The position numbers were made by a program, and so were the translations under genes. The notes beneath the pieces were generated by a model. It was not told the DNA's origin and did no database searches. It worked only from the letters and a program-made list of their open reading frames with translations. From contig CAMLLB010000022.1 of assembly GCA_946480815.1 (NCBI GenBank), positions 1 to 59,845 on the forward strand: a stretch of DNA of 59,845 bases, given 5' to 3'. Source of the DNA: an uncultured Flavobacteriales bacterium. GTDB lineage: Bacteria > Bacteroidota > Bacteroidia > Flavobacteriales > Crocinitomicaceae. Below, piece by piece: positions 51,857 to 59,845 of this stretch. Within the stretch, counting starts at the first letter, position 1. The number at the start of each line of letters is the position of its first letter.

Positions 51857-54061
51857 TTAGATCTTCACTACCAGGAATTCTGTTCTGCGGTTGACCGAAT
51901 GTTGTGCTTCCGTATATTTCGGTTGTTTTTTCGGCCCTTCACAGGTACAACCATTCAATATTTTTGATTCCCCGTATCCTTTTCCGGAGATTCTCCATGG
52001 ATCTTTGATACGTGATTTGATATAATCTGCTGAAGCATCCGCTCTTTTCTGGGAAAGTTCCAGGTTCTTAGCAGCCGTTCCTCTGCAATCGGTATGAGAC
52101 CCCAATTCAACCACCATGGTCGGGAATTCATTCATAATGGCTACGATCTTATCCAATTCCACTGCTGCATCCGGACGGATATTGTATTTTGCCAGGTCGA
52201 AATAGATCGGTTTCAAATCAATGGCTTTTGCCAGATCTGTCCCAACATCCAATTTTTCAATCGACAAGTTCAAATCCTTTGAAACGTCATATGTTCCGGG
52301 AACAGTCAACTCCTTGTTGTAGGTTGTTCCTTTCGGTAAATACCCCTTTTTCTCCAGGCGGATGTTGTAAGAAATACGATCATTCAATTTCTTGTCATAG
52401 ATAGGTCGCTTGATCGCTCCATCTTTGTTGGTATAGAAAACACCCTCTTCTTTACCGGTCATATTATTGATCAGGGTCACTTTTACACTATCCAGAACCG
52501 CACTTGATTTTTTATCCAGTACTTTCACCAGGAGCATAAAGCCCGGATCTTTTTCCAGGACCAGGTCTGCGTTTAGTTTTTCCGGAGATTCATCCGTAAG
52601 GGCAATCGTTCCGGCAGATTCAAAATAATCCTTTTTCTTCCCATCAAAACTGATTGCTCCTATCTCAGAAGTTTCATAGATCACTTCTGCATTCTCATTG
52701 GAGATCATTGTTGCCAGTTCCTTACCGGAAGCGTCTTTCAACCTGACTTCTACTCCACTTAGTTTATTTCCTTTTTCATCCTTTGCAAGGATCGTAATCG
52801 TACGGGCAAAAGTGAACGGTTTATCCATTGCAAAGGTGTACAAATCGTCATTTCCTTTTCCTCCTGCCCGGTTCGAGGAAAACATCCCGGTTTTGGCGTC
52901 CTTATTCATCCATACGGAAAAATCGTCTCCGGAAGAATTAAACGGCGATCCGACATTGCGGGTCTGTTTGATATCATTGTCTTTGTATTGTCCCACAAAG
53001 ACATCCAATCCTCCATAACCGGCATAACCGTCGGAAGAGAAAAAGAAAATCCCGGATTCATGGAAAAAGGGGAACATTTCATCTCCGCTGGTATTGATCG
53101 AAGCCATGTTTTCAGGGATCGACCAAATCCCGTTCTGCCATTTGGAGCGATAAATATCCACTCCACCTTTTCCTCCCGGCATATCGGAAGCAAAAAACAG
53201 GGTAAGTCCATCGGGAGAAAGCGTTGCATGGCCTACGCTGTAATCCGTGCTGTTGAATGCAACGGGAACAGGTTCTGACCAGGTTGCACCTTCCAGGTTG
53301 GAAACAAACAAGGAAAAATGCCGGGTTCCGTCAATTGCCTTTTCCTGGTAATTATTCCGCGTAATGAACGCTTGTTTTCCATCCGGTGAAAAGGCAACAG
53401 GACCTTCATGGTATTTCTTATTTACCTGCTTGTTCTTCAGGGGCTGAATGTTGGTCACATTGTTATCGGAAGGATTGATTTCTGCCTGGTAAAGATCTAA
53501 GAAAGAAAGTTGGTTCCCAAGCCAGGTACGGTTCACAGCCTCACTTTTTCTGCGCGATGAAGTGAAGTATAGTTTCCCGTTGTGGATTGCCGGTCCAAAA
53601 TCCTCTTGTTCCGTATTGAACGGAGCATTCTGGACCTTTATAGCAACTCCCTGAGCAGAATATTTTGTCAATGACTCGTTCAACAATTTGAAGCGGTCCA
53701 TTTCACTGTCTTTCGGGTTCAATTCGGAATAAATCTTCAATTGAGCTTCTGCATCTGTGTATTTTTGATTCTTCATCAAAATCCGCGCATATTCCAGGTG
53801 ATCGTTCGGAATCCGGTCCTGTCGTTTGCAAATTGCAGCATAACAAGCTTCCGCATTCGCGTAATTCCCGATCATATCATATCCTTCAGCCAATTTCCGA
53901 AGTACTCCGGCATCTTTATCTTTTACTTTTTCAAGTGTGGTCACTGATGCGTAATAATCGTAATTATTCAACTGGCTTGTCCCGATAATTTCGTTCTTTT
54001 CCTGTGCTGTCACCCAACCCATCAGGATGCATGAAGCAGCAAATAGTAGTGTTCTTTTCAT
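51857..54061 (-). CDS. OmpA-family protein with TPR and PD40 repeats (T9SS accessory)
   Basis: 734 aa from ATG 54061; 68 open codons upstream lie within porP and are not used. A signal peptide (1-19, ending GWVTAQ) is followed by TPR-like repeats (about 25-120), PD40/WD40-like beta-propeller repeats (about 145-390; VAFSPDGKQAFITR, ATLSPDGLTLFFASDMPGGKGGVDIYRS), a CarboxypepD/CNA-like region (about 410-590) and an OmpA domain (about 620-734; YFDLAKYNIRPDAAVELDKI...VELGSHTDCRGTAAKNLELSQKRA). The OmpA part binds peptidoglycan. It lies 1 nt downstream of the PorP/SprF gene. The set resembles the PorP-PorE module of T9SS attachment. Confidence 0.88.
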   Translation of the reverse strand: MKRTLLFAASCILMGWVTAQEKNEIIGTSQLNNYDYYASVTTLEKVKDKDAGVLRKLAEGYDMIGNYANAEACYAAICKRQDRIPNDHLEYARILMKNQKYTDAEAQLKIYSELNPKDSEMDRFKLLNESLTKYSAQGVAIKVQNAPFNTEQEDFGPAIHNGKLYFTSSRRKSEAVNRTWLGNQLSFLDLYQAEINPSDNNVTNIQPLKNKQVNKKYHEGPVAFSPDGKQAFITRNNYQEKAIDGTRHFSLFVSNLEGATWSEPVPVAFNSTDYSVGHATLSPDGLTLFFASDMPGGKGGVDIYRSKWQNGIWSIPENMASINTSGDEMFPFFHESGIFFFSSDGYAGYGGLDVFVGQYKDNDIKQTRNVGSPFNSSGDDFSVWMNKDAKTGMFSSNRAGGKGNDDLYTFAMDKPFTFARTITILAKDEKGNKLSGVEVRLKDASGKELATMISNENAEVIYETSEIGAISFDGKKKDYFESAGTIALTDESPEKLNADLVLEKDPGFMLLVKVLDKKSSAVLDSVKVTLINNMTGKEEGVFYTNKDGAIKRPIYDKKLNDRISYNIRLEKKGYLPKGTTYNKELTVPGTYDVSKDLNLSIEKLDVGTDLAKAIDLKPIYFDLAKYNIRPDAAVELDKIVAIMNEFPTMVVELGSHTDCRGTAAKNLELSQKRADASADYIKSRIKDPWRISGKGYGESKILNGCTCEGPKKQPKYTEAQHSVNRRTEFLVVKI

Positions 54062-54062
54062 A

Positions 54063-54995
54063 TTAGAAGTATCTAGGTGACTTAATTTTTCCATCATTGT
54101 TAAAGAGCAAATCATAACGTAACATGATCTCATGGCTTCCTCCGTTAAACTTCCCGGTTCGAACTCCTGTCGACCAATCGAACGAATACCCGAAAAGCAG
54201 TTGCTTGGAAATATGAACCCCGACCAGTGCCCCGACACCGTCACCTGTACGGTACATGAGCCCAAGATCGATCAGGTCTCTCAGCATAAATGTTCCTGTA
54301 ACATCCAATTGGAAAGGAGCATTCTGGACTAATTTCCCTAACAGGGTAGGTTTGAATTTTACAGACGGAGAGATCGTAAATACCGCACCGGCAATCAGGT
54401 AGTAGTGCCTTCTTTCCCTGGAAATATCTACCGAATTGTTGTTTCCTGTTGCAAACAGGTTGTTTTCCAGAAGAGACGGAACGGATGCTCCGACATAAAA
54501 ATTAGGCATCTGGAAATAGATCCCGGCTCCCAAACTCGGGAGCATTTTTCCTCTTCTGTTCTCCATAAATGCGGCATCCGAAGGATCACTCAGGGTCAGG
54601 TTATTTACTTCCGCCGAGAAGCTGTTGAATCCACCGTTAATCCCGAAACACAAGCGTGACTTTTCCGAAAGTTTCAGACGATATGCAAAATCTACATTCA
54701 CTGCCGTGTTATTAGTCGGACCGATCTTATCATTCACAAAGCTCAGGCCAAGCCCGATATTCTTTTTGGCAATCGGAGTATGAGCTGTAAATGTTTGCGT
54801 GGTCGGTGCACCTTTAAACCCTACCCATTGGAATCTTCCCAATGCGGTAAATGTGAGCGCATCCCTGCTCCCCGCATATGCGGGATTTATTACCAGCGTA
54901 TTGTACATATAATGTGTATACGCGGCCTGTTGCTGTGCATGTGATTGATTTATCCCTAAAACGATCAATGCTGCTAATATGAATCTGTTTTTCAT
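54063..54995 (-). CDS. PorP/SprF-family T9SS outer-membrane protein
   Basis: 310 aa. Signal peptide 1-20 (LIVLGINQSHAQ). The hallmark QQAAYTHYMYNTLVINPAYAGSRDALTFTALGRFQWVGFKGAPTTQTFTAHTPI starts the mature protein; beta strands follow to DLLFNNDGKIKSPRYF. SprF-type proteins are needed for export or attachment of the adjacent SprB-like adhesin. It lies 3 nt after the giant adhesin's stop codon, so it is probably specific to it. Confidence 0.93.
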   Translation of the reverse strand: MKNRFILAALIVLGINQSHAQQQAAYTHYMYNTLVINPAYAGSRDALTFTALGRFQWVGFKGAPTTQTFTAHTPIAKKNIGLGLSFVNDKIGPTNNTAVNVDFAYRLKLSEKSRLCFGINGGFNSFSAEVNNLTLSDPSDAAFMENRRGKMLPSLGAGIYFQMPNFYVGASVPSLLENNLFATGNNNSVDISRERRHYYLIAGAVFTISPSVKFKPTLLGKLVQNAPFQLDVTGTFMLRDLIDLGLMYRTGDGVGALVGVHISKQLLFGYSFDWSTGVRTGKFNGGSHEIMLRYDLLFNNDGKIKSPRYF

Positions 54996-54998
54996 GGT

Positions 54999-57900
54999 CT
55001 ACCTTGTTATATAGATGTAACCTTTAACTATTTTATCATTCCCCAAATCCAGGATATAGAAGTAAGTACCTTCCGGCAATACATCTTTTCCAACAGCCAT
55101 TTTTCCCTGATTTGTTCCGTCCCAATCATTCTTGTAAGGACTTGCTTTATAAACCTCAGCTCCCCAGCGATTGAAGACCTTGAGTGTGTGGTCCGGATAA
55201 TCTTCCAGGTGTGGAATAATGAGTGTTTCATTGGAGTTGTCTCCATTTGGTGAGAACCCTTCCGGAACAACGACATTTGTTCCGTCACCTCCGCCGGATG
55301 AGTTACAAGCCGGTGAATTCGGAAGCGGATCACATGGATCAAGCGGATCAGAAGTTCCTGTTGGTACATATGGTGTGGAAGGATCATCTGTTCCATACAC
55401 TTCTTCGCCGTCAGATACTCCGTCACCATCCGTATCCGGATCATTCGGATTTGTGCCACTGGTTGCTTCATCATCATCTGAAACCCCATCGCCATCACCA
55501 TCACAAGCTACACTTGTAGGAAGCGGATCACATGGATCAAGAGGATTTGATGTTCCGGTCGGTACATATGGTGTAGAAGGGTCATCCACTCCGTGAACTT
55601 CTTCTCCATCCAGCACTCCGTCACCATCGGTATCGGGATTGTTTGGATTTGTACCATTCGTTGCTTCGTCGCCGTTCGTTAATCCGTCGCCGTCAACATC
55701 ACAGGCAACACTCATGGTATTCGGATCACACGGATCCAATGGATCGGAACTGTTATCTACTTCATATCCGTCGTTGTATCCGTCACCGTCGGTATCCGGA
55801 TTATTCGGATCTGTGCCATTCGTTGCCTCATCCCCGTTGTTCAATCCATCTCCGTCCGTATCACAAGCCGGGCTGGTATTGATCGGATCACACGGATCAA
55901 GCGGATCGGAAGTTCCTGTCACCACATATGGCGTAGAAGGATCATCCGTTCCATCGACTTCTTCTCCATCCAACACACCATCACCGTCGGTATCCGGGTT
56001 TGTCGGATTTGTACCAGCACTTCCTTCTTCTGCATTCGTTAATCCGTCACCATCCTGATCACAAACCGGATTTGAAGGATTCGGATCACACGGATTCAAA
56101 GGATCAGAGCCAAAGGTCACCTCATCTCCATCTCCATAACCATCTCCGTCCGTATCCGGATTGTTCGGATCTGTTCCGGTATTGGTAACTTCATCATAAT
56201 CCGTCAATCCGTCACCATCCGTATCGATATTACAATCAATCATTGTCAGTGTTACCGGGGAGGATGGTTGAGAACTGCACACTCCGTTCGAAACGGTAAC
56301 TGTAAATGTTCCCGTTGTATTTACCCAGATTGATTGCGTTGTTGCACTATTCGACCACAAATAGCCAGAAGCGGAAGATGAAACCAATTGTACCGAATCT
56401 CCCGCACAGAAATTGGACGCGCCAAGAACTGTGATTGTTGGGGTAGTCGGTGTAGGGTTGACAATAACTGCTGTTGAGGCACTTGATGCCGAACAACCAC
56501 TTGTTGTAATCGTAACGGTATATGAACCTGAATTGAATACGGTAATTGCTTGTGTTGTTTGTCCATTGGACCACATGTATGAACCACCCGGTGATGAAGT
56601 CAGTATCACCGAATCGCCCAAACAGAATGTCGTTGGACCGCTTGGTGTAATGGTTGGTGATGACGGAATGGTGCTCACGGTAACCACTGTTGCAGGACTT
56701 GTTGTGCTACAACCACTGGTTGTTACTGTTACGGTGTAAGAGCCGGAACTTGAAGCAACGATCGATTGAGTTGTTTCTCCTGTCGACCATAAATAGCTGC
56801 CACCTGAAGAAGCTGTTAATGTCACTGATCCACCTGCGCAGAATGATGTTGGCCCTCCGGGTGTAATGGTTGCTGTTGGCGCAGAATTTACTGTAATTGT
56901 AACCGGTGCGCTGGTAGCTGTACAACTTCCTGAGCCAACGCTTACAGTGTAAGAACCGCTGCTAGAAACACTGATTGAATTCGTAGTTGCGCTCGTTGAC
57001 CAGGTATTTCCCGCAGGTTCAGATGAAGTTAGGGTCACTGAACCTCCTGCACAGAATGTGGTCGGTCCACCAGGTGTAATAGTCGGAGCAGCCGGTGGAG
57101 GAGTTACTGTTATTGTAGTTCCAGCACTTGTGGAACTACAGGTTCCATTCGAAACCGTTACTGTATATGTTCCGGAAGTGGAAACTGTAATTGGTTGTGT
57201 TGTTTCTGCAGTTGACCAGGTATTTCCTGTAGCTGATGACGAAGTCAATGTGACTGAGCCTCCCGTACAGAATGTAGTTGGTCCTCCGGGTGTAATTATT
57301 GGAGTGCCTGGTGCTGAGTTAACTGTTACTACCGTAGGAGAAGATGTTGCCACACAACCGGACCCGTTTCCAACAGTTACCGTATAAGAACCACCTGCAG
57401 AAATAGTAATCGATTGCGTTGTTTCCCCGGTTGACCACAAATAAGTGGAGGCAGCGGAAGAAGTTAATGTCACCGAGCCTCCGGCACAGAATGTGGTTGG
57501 TCCGCCAGGTGTGATCATCGGTGTTGCCGGTGCAGCAGGTCCGTTTAATGTTTGTGTCAGAACATTGGATGAACATCCGGATGCCAGTACCAGGGTAATA
57601 TTGTAAGACCCGGAACCCAGGTTTGGAATCGTAGCCGGAAGCGTCACTCCCATCTGGCTTCCTGAAGCAGTACCCGTCCACATTAAGTTTCCTGTAGCAG
57701 AGCCGCTTACCTGAATGCTTCCATCCGTAGCCGCACAAGTGGTCGGATTTGAAACCGTTCCCAAAGCAATAGTCGTACTTGGATTGATAACAACTGAAGT
57801 TGAATTTGCAGATGAACTGCATCCATTTACGATCGCTGTTACGGAATAAGATCCTGCATCCGCCGCTTGCGCGTTCGGAATGATCGGGTTTTGATCCGTA

Positions 57901-59845
57901 CTGGAGAATGAGTTCGGCCCTGACCAAAGATATGTTGCACCGGAAACTGTTGTCGCAGTTAAATTAATACTTGTATTCTGACAAACAGGCGAGTTACTTG
58001 ATGCTATCGCAGCCGTTGGTGTTGGATTCACGATCACATTCGTTGTACTTGCAACAGTAGATGTACATCCACCAACTGTGATGAGTAACGAATAGGTCCC
58101 TGCATTGCTTAAAGCCGCAGACCCAATTGTTGGATTTTGTACTGTTGAACTGAAACTTGCCGGTCCCGACCATTGATAGGTTGCACCCACGACCAATGGT
58201 GCAGTTAAGTTAATCGGAGCTCCCTGACACACCGGTGAATTACTGGAAACTGCTGGTGCAATCGGAGCCGGGTTAATAACTACTGACGTACTTCCTGCAG
58301 CAGAGCTACATCCCGAAACGGAAACCGTTACACTGTACATTCCCGCATCCGCACTTGTAATATTCGGAATGGACGGGTTTTGCAATGAGCTTGTAAAACT
58401 ATTCGGACCGGTCCAGGAATAACTTGCATTGGAAACCGTCGGTGTTGTTAAGTTCAATGTTGCACCTTCACACAAAGGCCCGTTACTCGCGGCACCTGGT
58501 GTTGAGATCGGAGTACTTTGATTGATTGAAACCTGATCTGAGGAAGCGTGACATCCATCCGTATAAATAAACCAGGTATAGGTGTTTACTCCGGTATTCA
58601 AACTTGATACGGTTGCGTTTGCCGCATTTATATTGGAAAATGAACCTGCACCGGATGCAACCGACCAATAACCCTGTCCGGAAACCGGTACGTTTGCTGC
58701 CATCGTATAAGTTGCAGCACAGCCACTTTGATCATTTCCTGCAGTCGCAATGGTTGGAACCGTGTTTTCTCTCCAATCCGGAAGTCCGTCGTTATCAGTG
58801 TCCTGTCTTGGCGCTGTTGTTCCGCCATTATCCGGATCGTATGCATTATCCAATCCATCATTGTCGGTATCAATATTTACCAAATTGAAATCTGCCACAC
58901 AATTGTGATCCGCATCGTTTCCTTCCAATTGATCCGAGAAACCGTCATTATCAGAATCCAGGTCTATATAATCAGGGTTATCCGTACCATCCGTATTGAC
59001 CGGAACGATCAATGTTCCCCCGGTACTCACATCATATGCGTTATCCAGACCATCACCATCCGAATCCGCGCCGCTAGGTGGAATAAATCCTGCAGAACTT
59101 TGGTATTCGTGTAAATCCAGGATTCCATCGTTATCCGAATCCTGATCCTTCCAATCCGGTTTCCCGTCGTTGTCAAAATCCTGTGAGGACGCCACCGGTG
59201 AGCAGAATTGAATTTCACCGATCCCATATCCCTGGTTACCCAGAGCAGGATCCATATTATCGTAGATAAATCGAACGGAATCGACCAAAACGGGGATATT
59301 TACCGTAATTGTTCCGTTTAATTCGGTGTTGTCCATAGCAACCAGACCCTGAAACCGGTTATTTCCATTAAACATATTGAAGTTGCCGGTACCGATCGTA
59401 TAATCCGATGCCGTGAGCTGGTACAATTGTCCGAATGAATAAGCATTTACCGTAACCCGGTCCTGGAATTGTCCTGCCCCAACATCAATATCCTGCAATT
59501 TGAAGGATAAATTATTTACCGGCTGACTGAATCTCATAACCTGGATAGATTGATCAATTGCAGTAGCAACATCTTGTTCCATGTAAATTTCCAGGCCGGA
59601 AACAGCAGAGAAATTCTCCGAAATATTAAAAGTGGCCACACCTGCACCCGCTGTATTTCGTGTAACAGTATTCTCCCAAACTCCTGAAATACTTGGATAA
59701 TACAAGGTTGGGTCATTTTGTGCGGTTAAGGGCAAAGTGGCTGTTGTGCTGCAAGGCAGTAATTCGGCATTGTTTGCTACACCATCTCCATCCCAATCAA
59801 TATCTGCAATATCAGGAATTCCGTCATTGTCCGTATCACTTGCAG
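54999..59845 (-). CDS. giant T9SS type B adhesin with thrombospondin type 3 repeats (5' end cut by window)
   Basis: At least 1615 codons. The frame stays open to the right window edge with coding sequence of the same type ([20 protein letters not shown]), so the true start lies outside. Visible parts run from calcium-binding type 3 repeats (DxDxDGxxD), through a beta-rich domain and another type 3 block (residues about 195-330 counted from 59735). Then come about ten Ig-like repeats of 75-80 aa ([21 protein letters not shown]...SGSYTVTV), five type 3 units (1165-1480) and the C-terminal gliding-motility domain ([17 protein letters not shown]...FNRWGAEVY). Exported by T9SS as a cell-surface adhesin. 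First gene of the operon with PorP/SprF and the OmpA protein. Confidence 0.92.
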   Translation of the reverse strand, partial: ASDTDNDGIPDIADIDWDGDGVANNAELLPCSTTATLPLTAQNDPTLYYPSISGVWENTVTRNTAGAGVATFNISENFSAVSGLEIYMEQDVATAIDQSIQVMRFSQPVNNLSFKLQDIDVGAGQFQDRVTVNAYSFGQLYQLTASDYTIGTGNFNMFNGNNRFQGLVAMDNTELNGTITVNIPVLVDSVRFIYDNMDPALGNQGYGIGEIQFCSPVASSQDFDNDGKPDWKDQDSDNDGILDLHEYQSSAGFIPPSGADSDGDGLDNAYDVSTGGTLIVPVNTDGTDNPDYIDLDSDNDGFSDQLEGNDADHNCVADFNLVNIDTDNDGLDNAYDPDNGGTTAPRQDTDNDGLPDWRENTVPTIATAGNDQSGCAATYTMAANVPVSGQGYWSVASGAGSFSNINAANATVSSLNTGVNTYTWFIYTDGCHASSDQVSINQSTPISTPGAASNGPLCEGATLNLTTPTVSNASYSWTGPNSFTSSLQNPSIPNITSADAGMYSVTVSVSGCSSAAGSTSVVINPAPIAPAVSSNSPVCQGAPINLTAPLVVGATYQWSGPASFSSTVQNPTIGSAALSNAGTYSLLITVGGCTSTVASTTNVIVNPTPTAAIASSNSPVCQNTSINLTATTVSGATYLWSGPNSFSSTDQNPIIPNAQAADAGSYSVTAIVNGCSSSANSTSVVINPSTTIALGTVSNPTTCAATDGSIQVSGSATGNLMWTGTASGSQMGVTLPATIPNLGSGSYNITLVLASGCSSNVLTQTLNGPAAPATPMITPGGPTTFCAGGSVTLTSSAASTYLWSTGETTQSITISAGGSYTVTVGNGSGCVATSSPTVVTVNSAPGTPIITPGGPTTFCTGGSVTLTSSSATGNTWSTAETTQPITVSTSGTYTVTVSNGTCSSTSAGTTITVTPPPAAPTITPGGPTTFCAGGSVTLTSSEPAGNTWSTSATTNSISVSSSGSYTVSVGSGSCTATSAPVTITVNSAPTATITPGGPTSFCAGGSVTLTASSGGSYLWSTGETTQSIVASSSGSYTVTVTTSGCSTTSPATVVTVSTIPSSPTITPSGPTTFCLGDSVILTSSPGGSYMWSNGQTTQAITVFNSGSYTVTITTSGCSASSASTAVIVNPTPTTPTITVLGASNFCAGDSVQLVSSSASGYLWSNSATTQSIWVNTTGTFTVTVSNGVCSSQPSSPVTLTMIDCNIDTDGDGLTDYDEVTNTGTDPNNPDTDGDGYGDGDEVTFGSDPLNPCDPNPSNPVCDQDGDGLTNAEEGSAGTNPTNPDTDGDGVLDGEEVDGTDDPSTPYVVTGTSDPLDPCDPINTSPACDTDGDGLNNGDEATNGTDPNNPDTDGDGYNDGYEVDNSSDPLDPCDPNTMSVACDVDGDGLTNGDEATNGTNPNNPDTDGDGVLDGEEVHGVDDPSTPYVPTGTSNPLDPCDPLPTSVACDGDGDGVSDDDEATSGTNPNDPDTDGDGVSDGEEVYGTDDPSTPYVPTGTSDPLDPCDPLPNSPACNSSGGGDGTNVVVPEGFSPNGDNSNETLIIPHLEDYPDHTLKVFNRWGAEVYKASPYKNDWDGTNQGKMAVGKDVLPEGTYFYILDLGNDKIVKGYIYITR
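55300..56237 (-). repeat. tandem thrombospondin type 3 coding repeats
   Basis: Five units of about 160-200 bp inside the giant adhesin gene, each encoding D-x-DGDGLTxxDE...[17 protein letters not shown] and ending with a DPLDPCDP...AC cysteine pair. Units two, four and five carry an extra [13 protein letters not shown] segment; units one and three do not. High nucleotide identity between units. Confidence 0.85.

Noticed and set aside
55219..56739. Long open frames on the plus strand opposite the giant adhesin, with regular S/P/V-rich translations
   Set aside because: They mirror the low-complexity repeats of the minus-strand gene; no start signals, and composition follows the antisense of type 3 and Ig repeats.

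Overview
The window looks like a chromosomal segment of a Bacteroidota species, most likely order Flavobacteriales; a Crocinitomicaceae/Fluviicola-like organism is my guess from protein flavour only. Supporting signs are type IX secretion (T9SS) cargo with type A and type B C-terminal sorting domains, a PorP/SprF homologue, a SUF iron-sulfur operon, Bacteroidota -7 promoter elements (TAnnTTTG) upstream of many genes, and scarce Shine-Dalgarno sequences. I see no rRNA, tRNA, CRISPR array, insertion sequence or prophage.

Layout. 1-5.2 kb: a leucine-rich-repeat protein, ribF and a T9SS type B adhesin, all on the minus strand. 5.3-15.1 kb: the SUF system split in two, sufA-B-C-D and sufS-E-T on the plus strand, separated by a TlyA-type methyltransferase and a minus-strand three-gene unit (lipoprotein, ECF sigma factor, anti-sigma/outer-membrane barrel fusion). 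15.3-22.2 kb: fabF, an alpha/beta hydrolase, a DUF2279 protein, a membrane-YceI fusion, a CpsB-like phosphatase and rfbB. 22.5-31.1 kb: two large T9SS adhesins flanking a membrane-spanning TPR/HTH regulator. 31.4-46.9 kb: a surface polysaccharide region with two UDP-uronic-acid routes (UDP-GlcA to UDP-Xyl, and UDP-GlcNAcA to UDP-GlcNAc3NAcA), PBP4, a glycosyltransferase, a Wza-like export protein, a Wzc-like kinase, rfbC and a WecA-like initiating transferase. 47.1-51.7 kb: an MltD-like lytic transglycosylase, uvrA and a small outer-membrane protein. 51.8-59.8 kb: a tight T9SS operon (giant adhesin cut by the window edge, PorP/SprF, OmpA/PD40 lipoprotein-like protein).

How it fits together. 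Much of the window concerns the cell surface: secreted adhesins, their outer-membrane partners, capsule or exopolysaccharide precursors and export, and two regulators that appear to span membranes. The two most interesting points are regulatory. (1) The ECF unit encodes a predicted dual-membrane-spanning anti-sigma protein, and a shared bipartite motif (CCAACC-N14-G[T/C]ATC[T/A]) lies in front of this operon and at two other sites, each of the latter followed by a short stretch ending in an intrinsic terminator (possible ECF-controlled small RNAs). (2) The two adhesins on either side of the TPR/HTH regulator share a 21-nt upstream motif with two GACAAA half-sites one helical turn apart, a candidate binding site for that regulator.

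Intergenic spaces carry several dispersed repeat families: REP-like G/C-rich inverted pairs at 7.2 and 39.0 kb, a CTTCGACTCCGCTCAG element at 15.2 and 40.8 kb, and a multi-stem element at 31.3 kb. All functional calls come from reading the sequence and family knowledge; no database search was possible.
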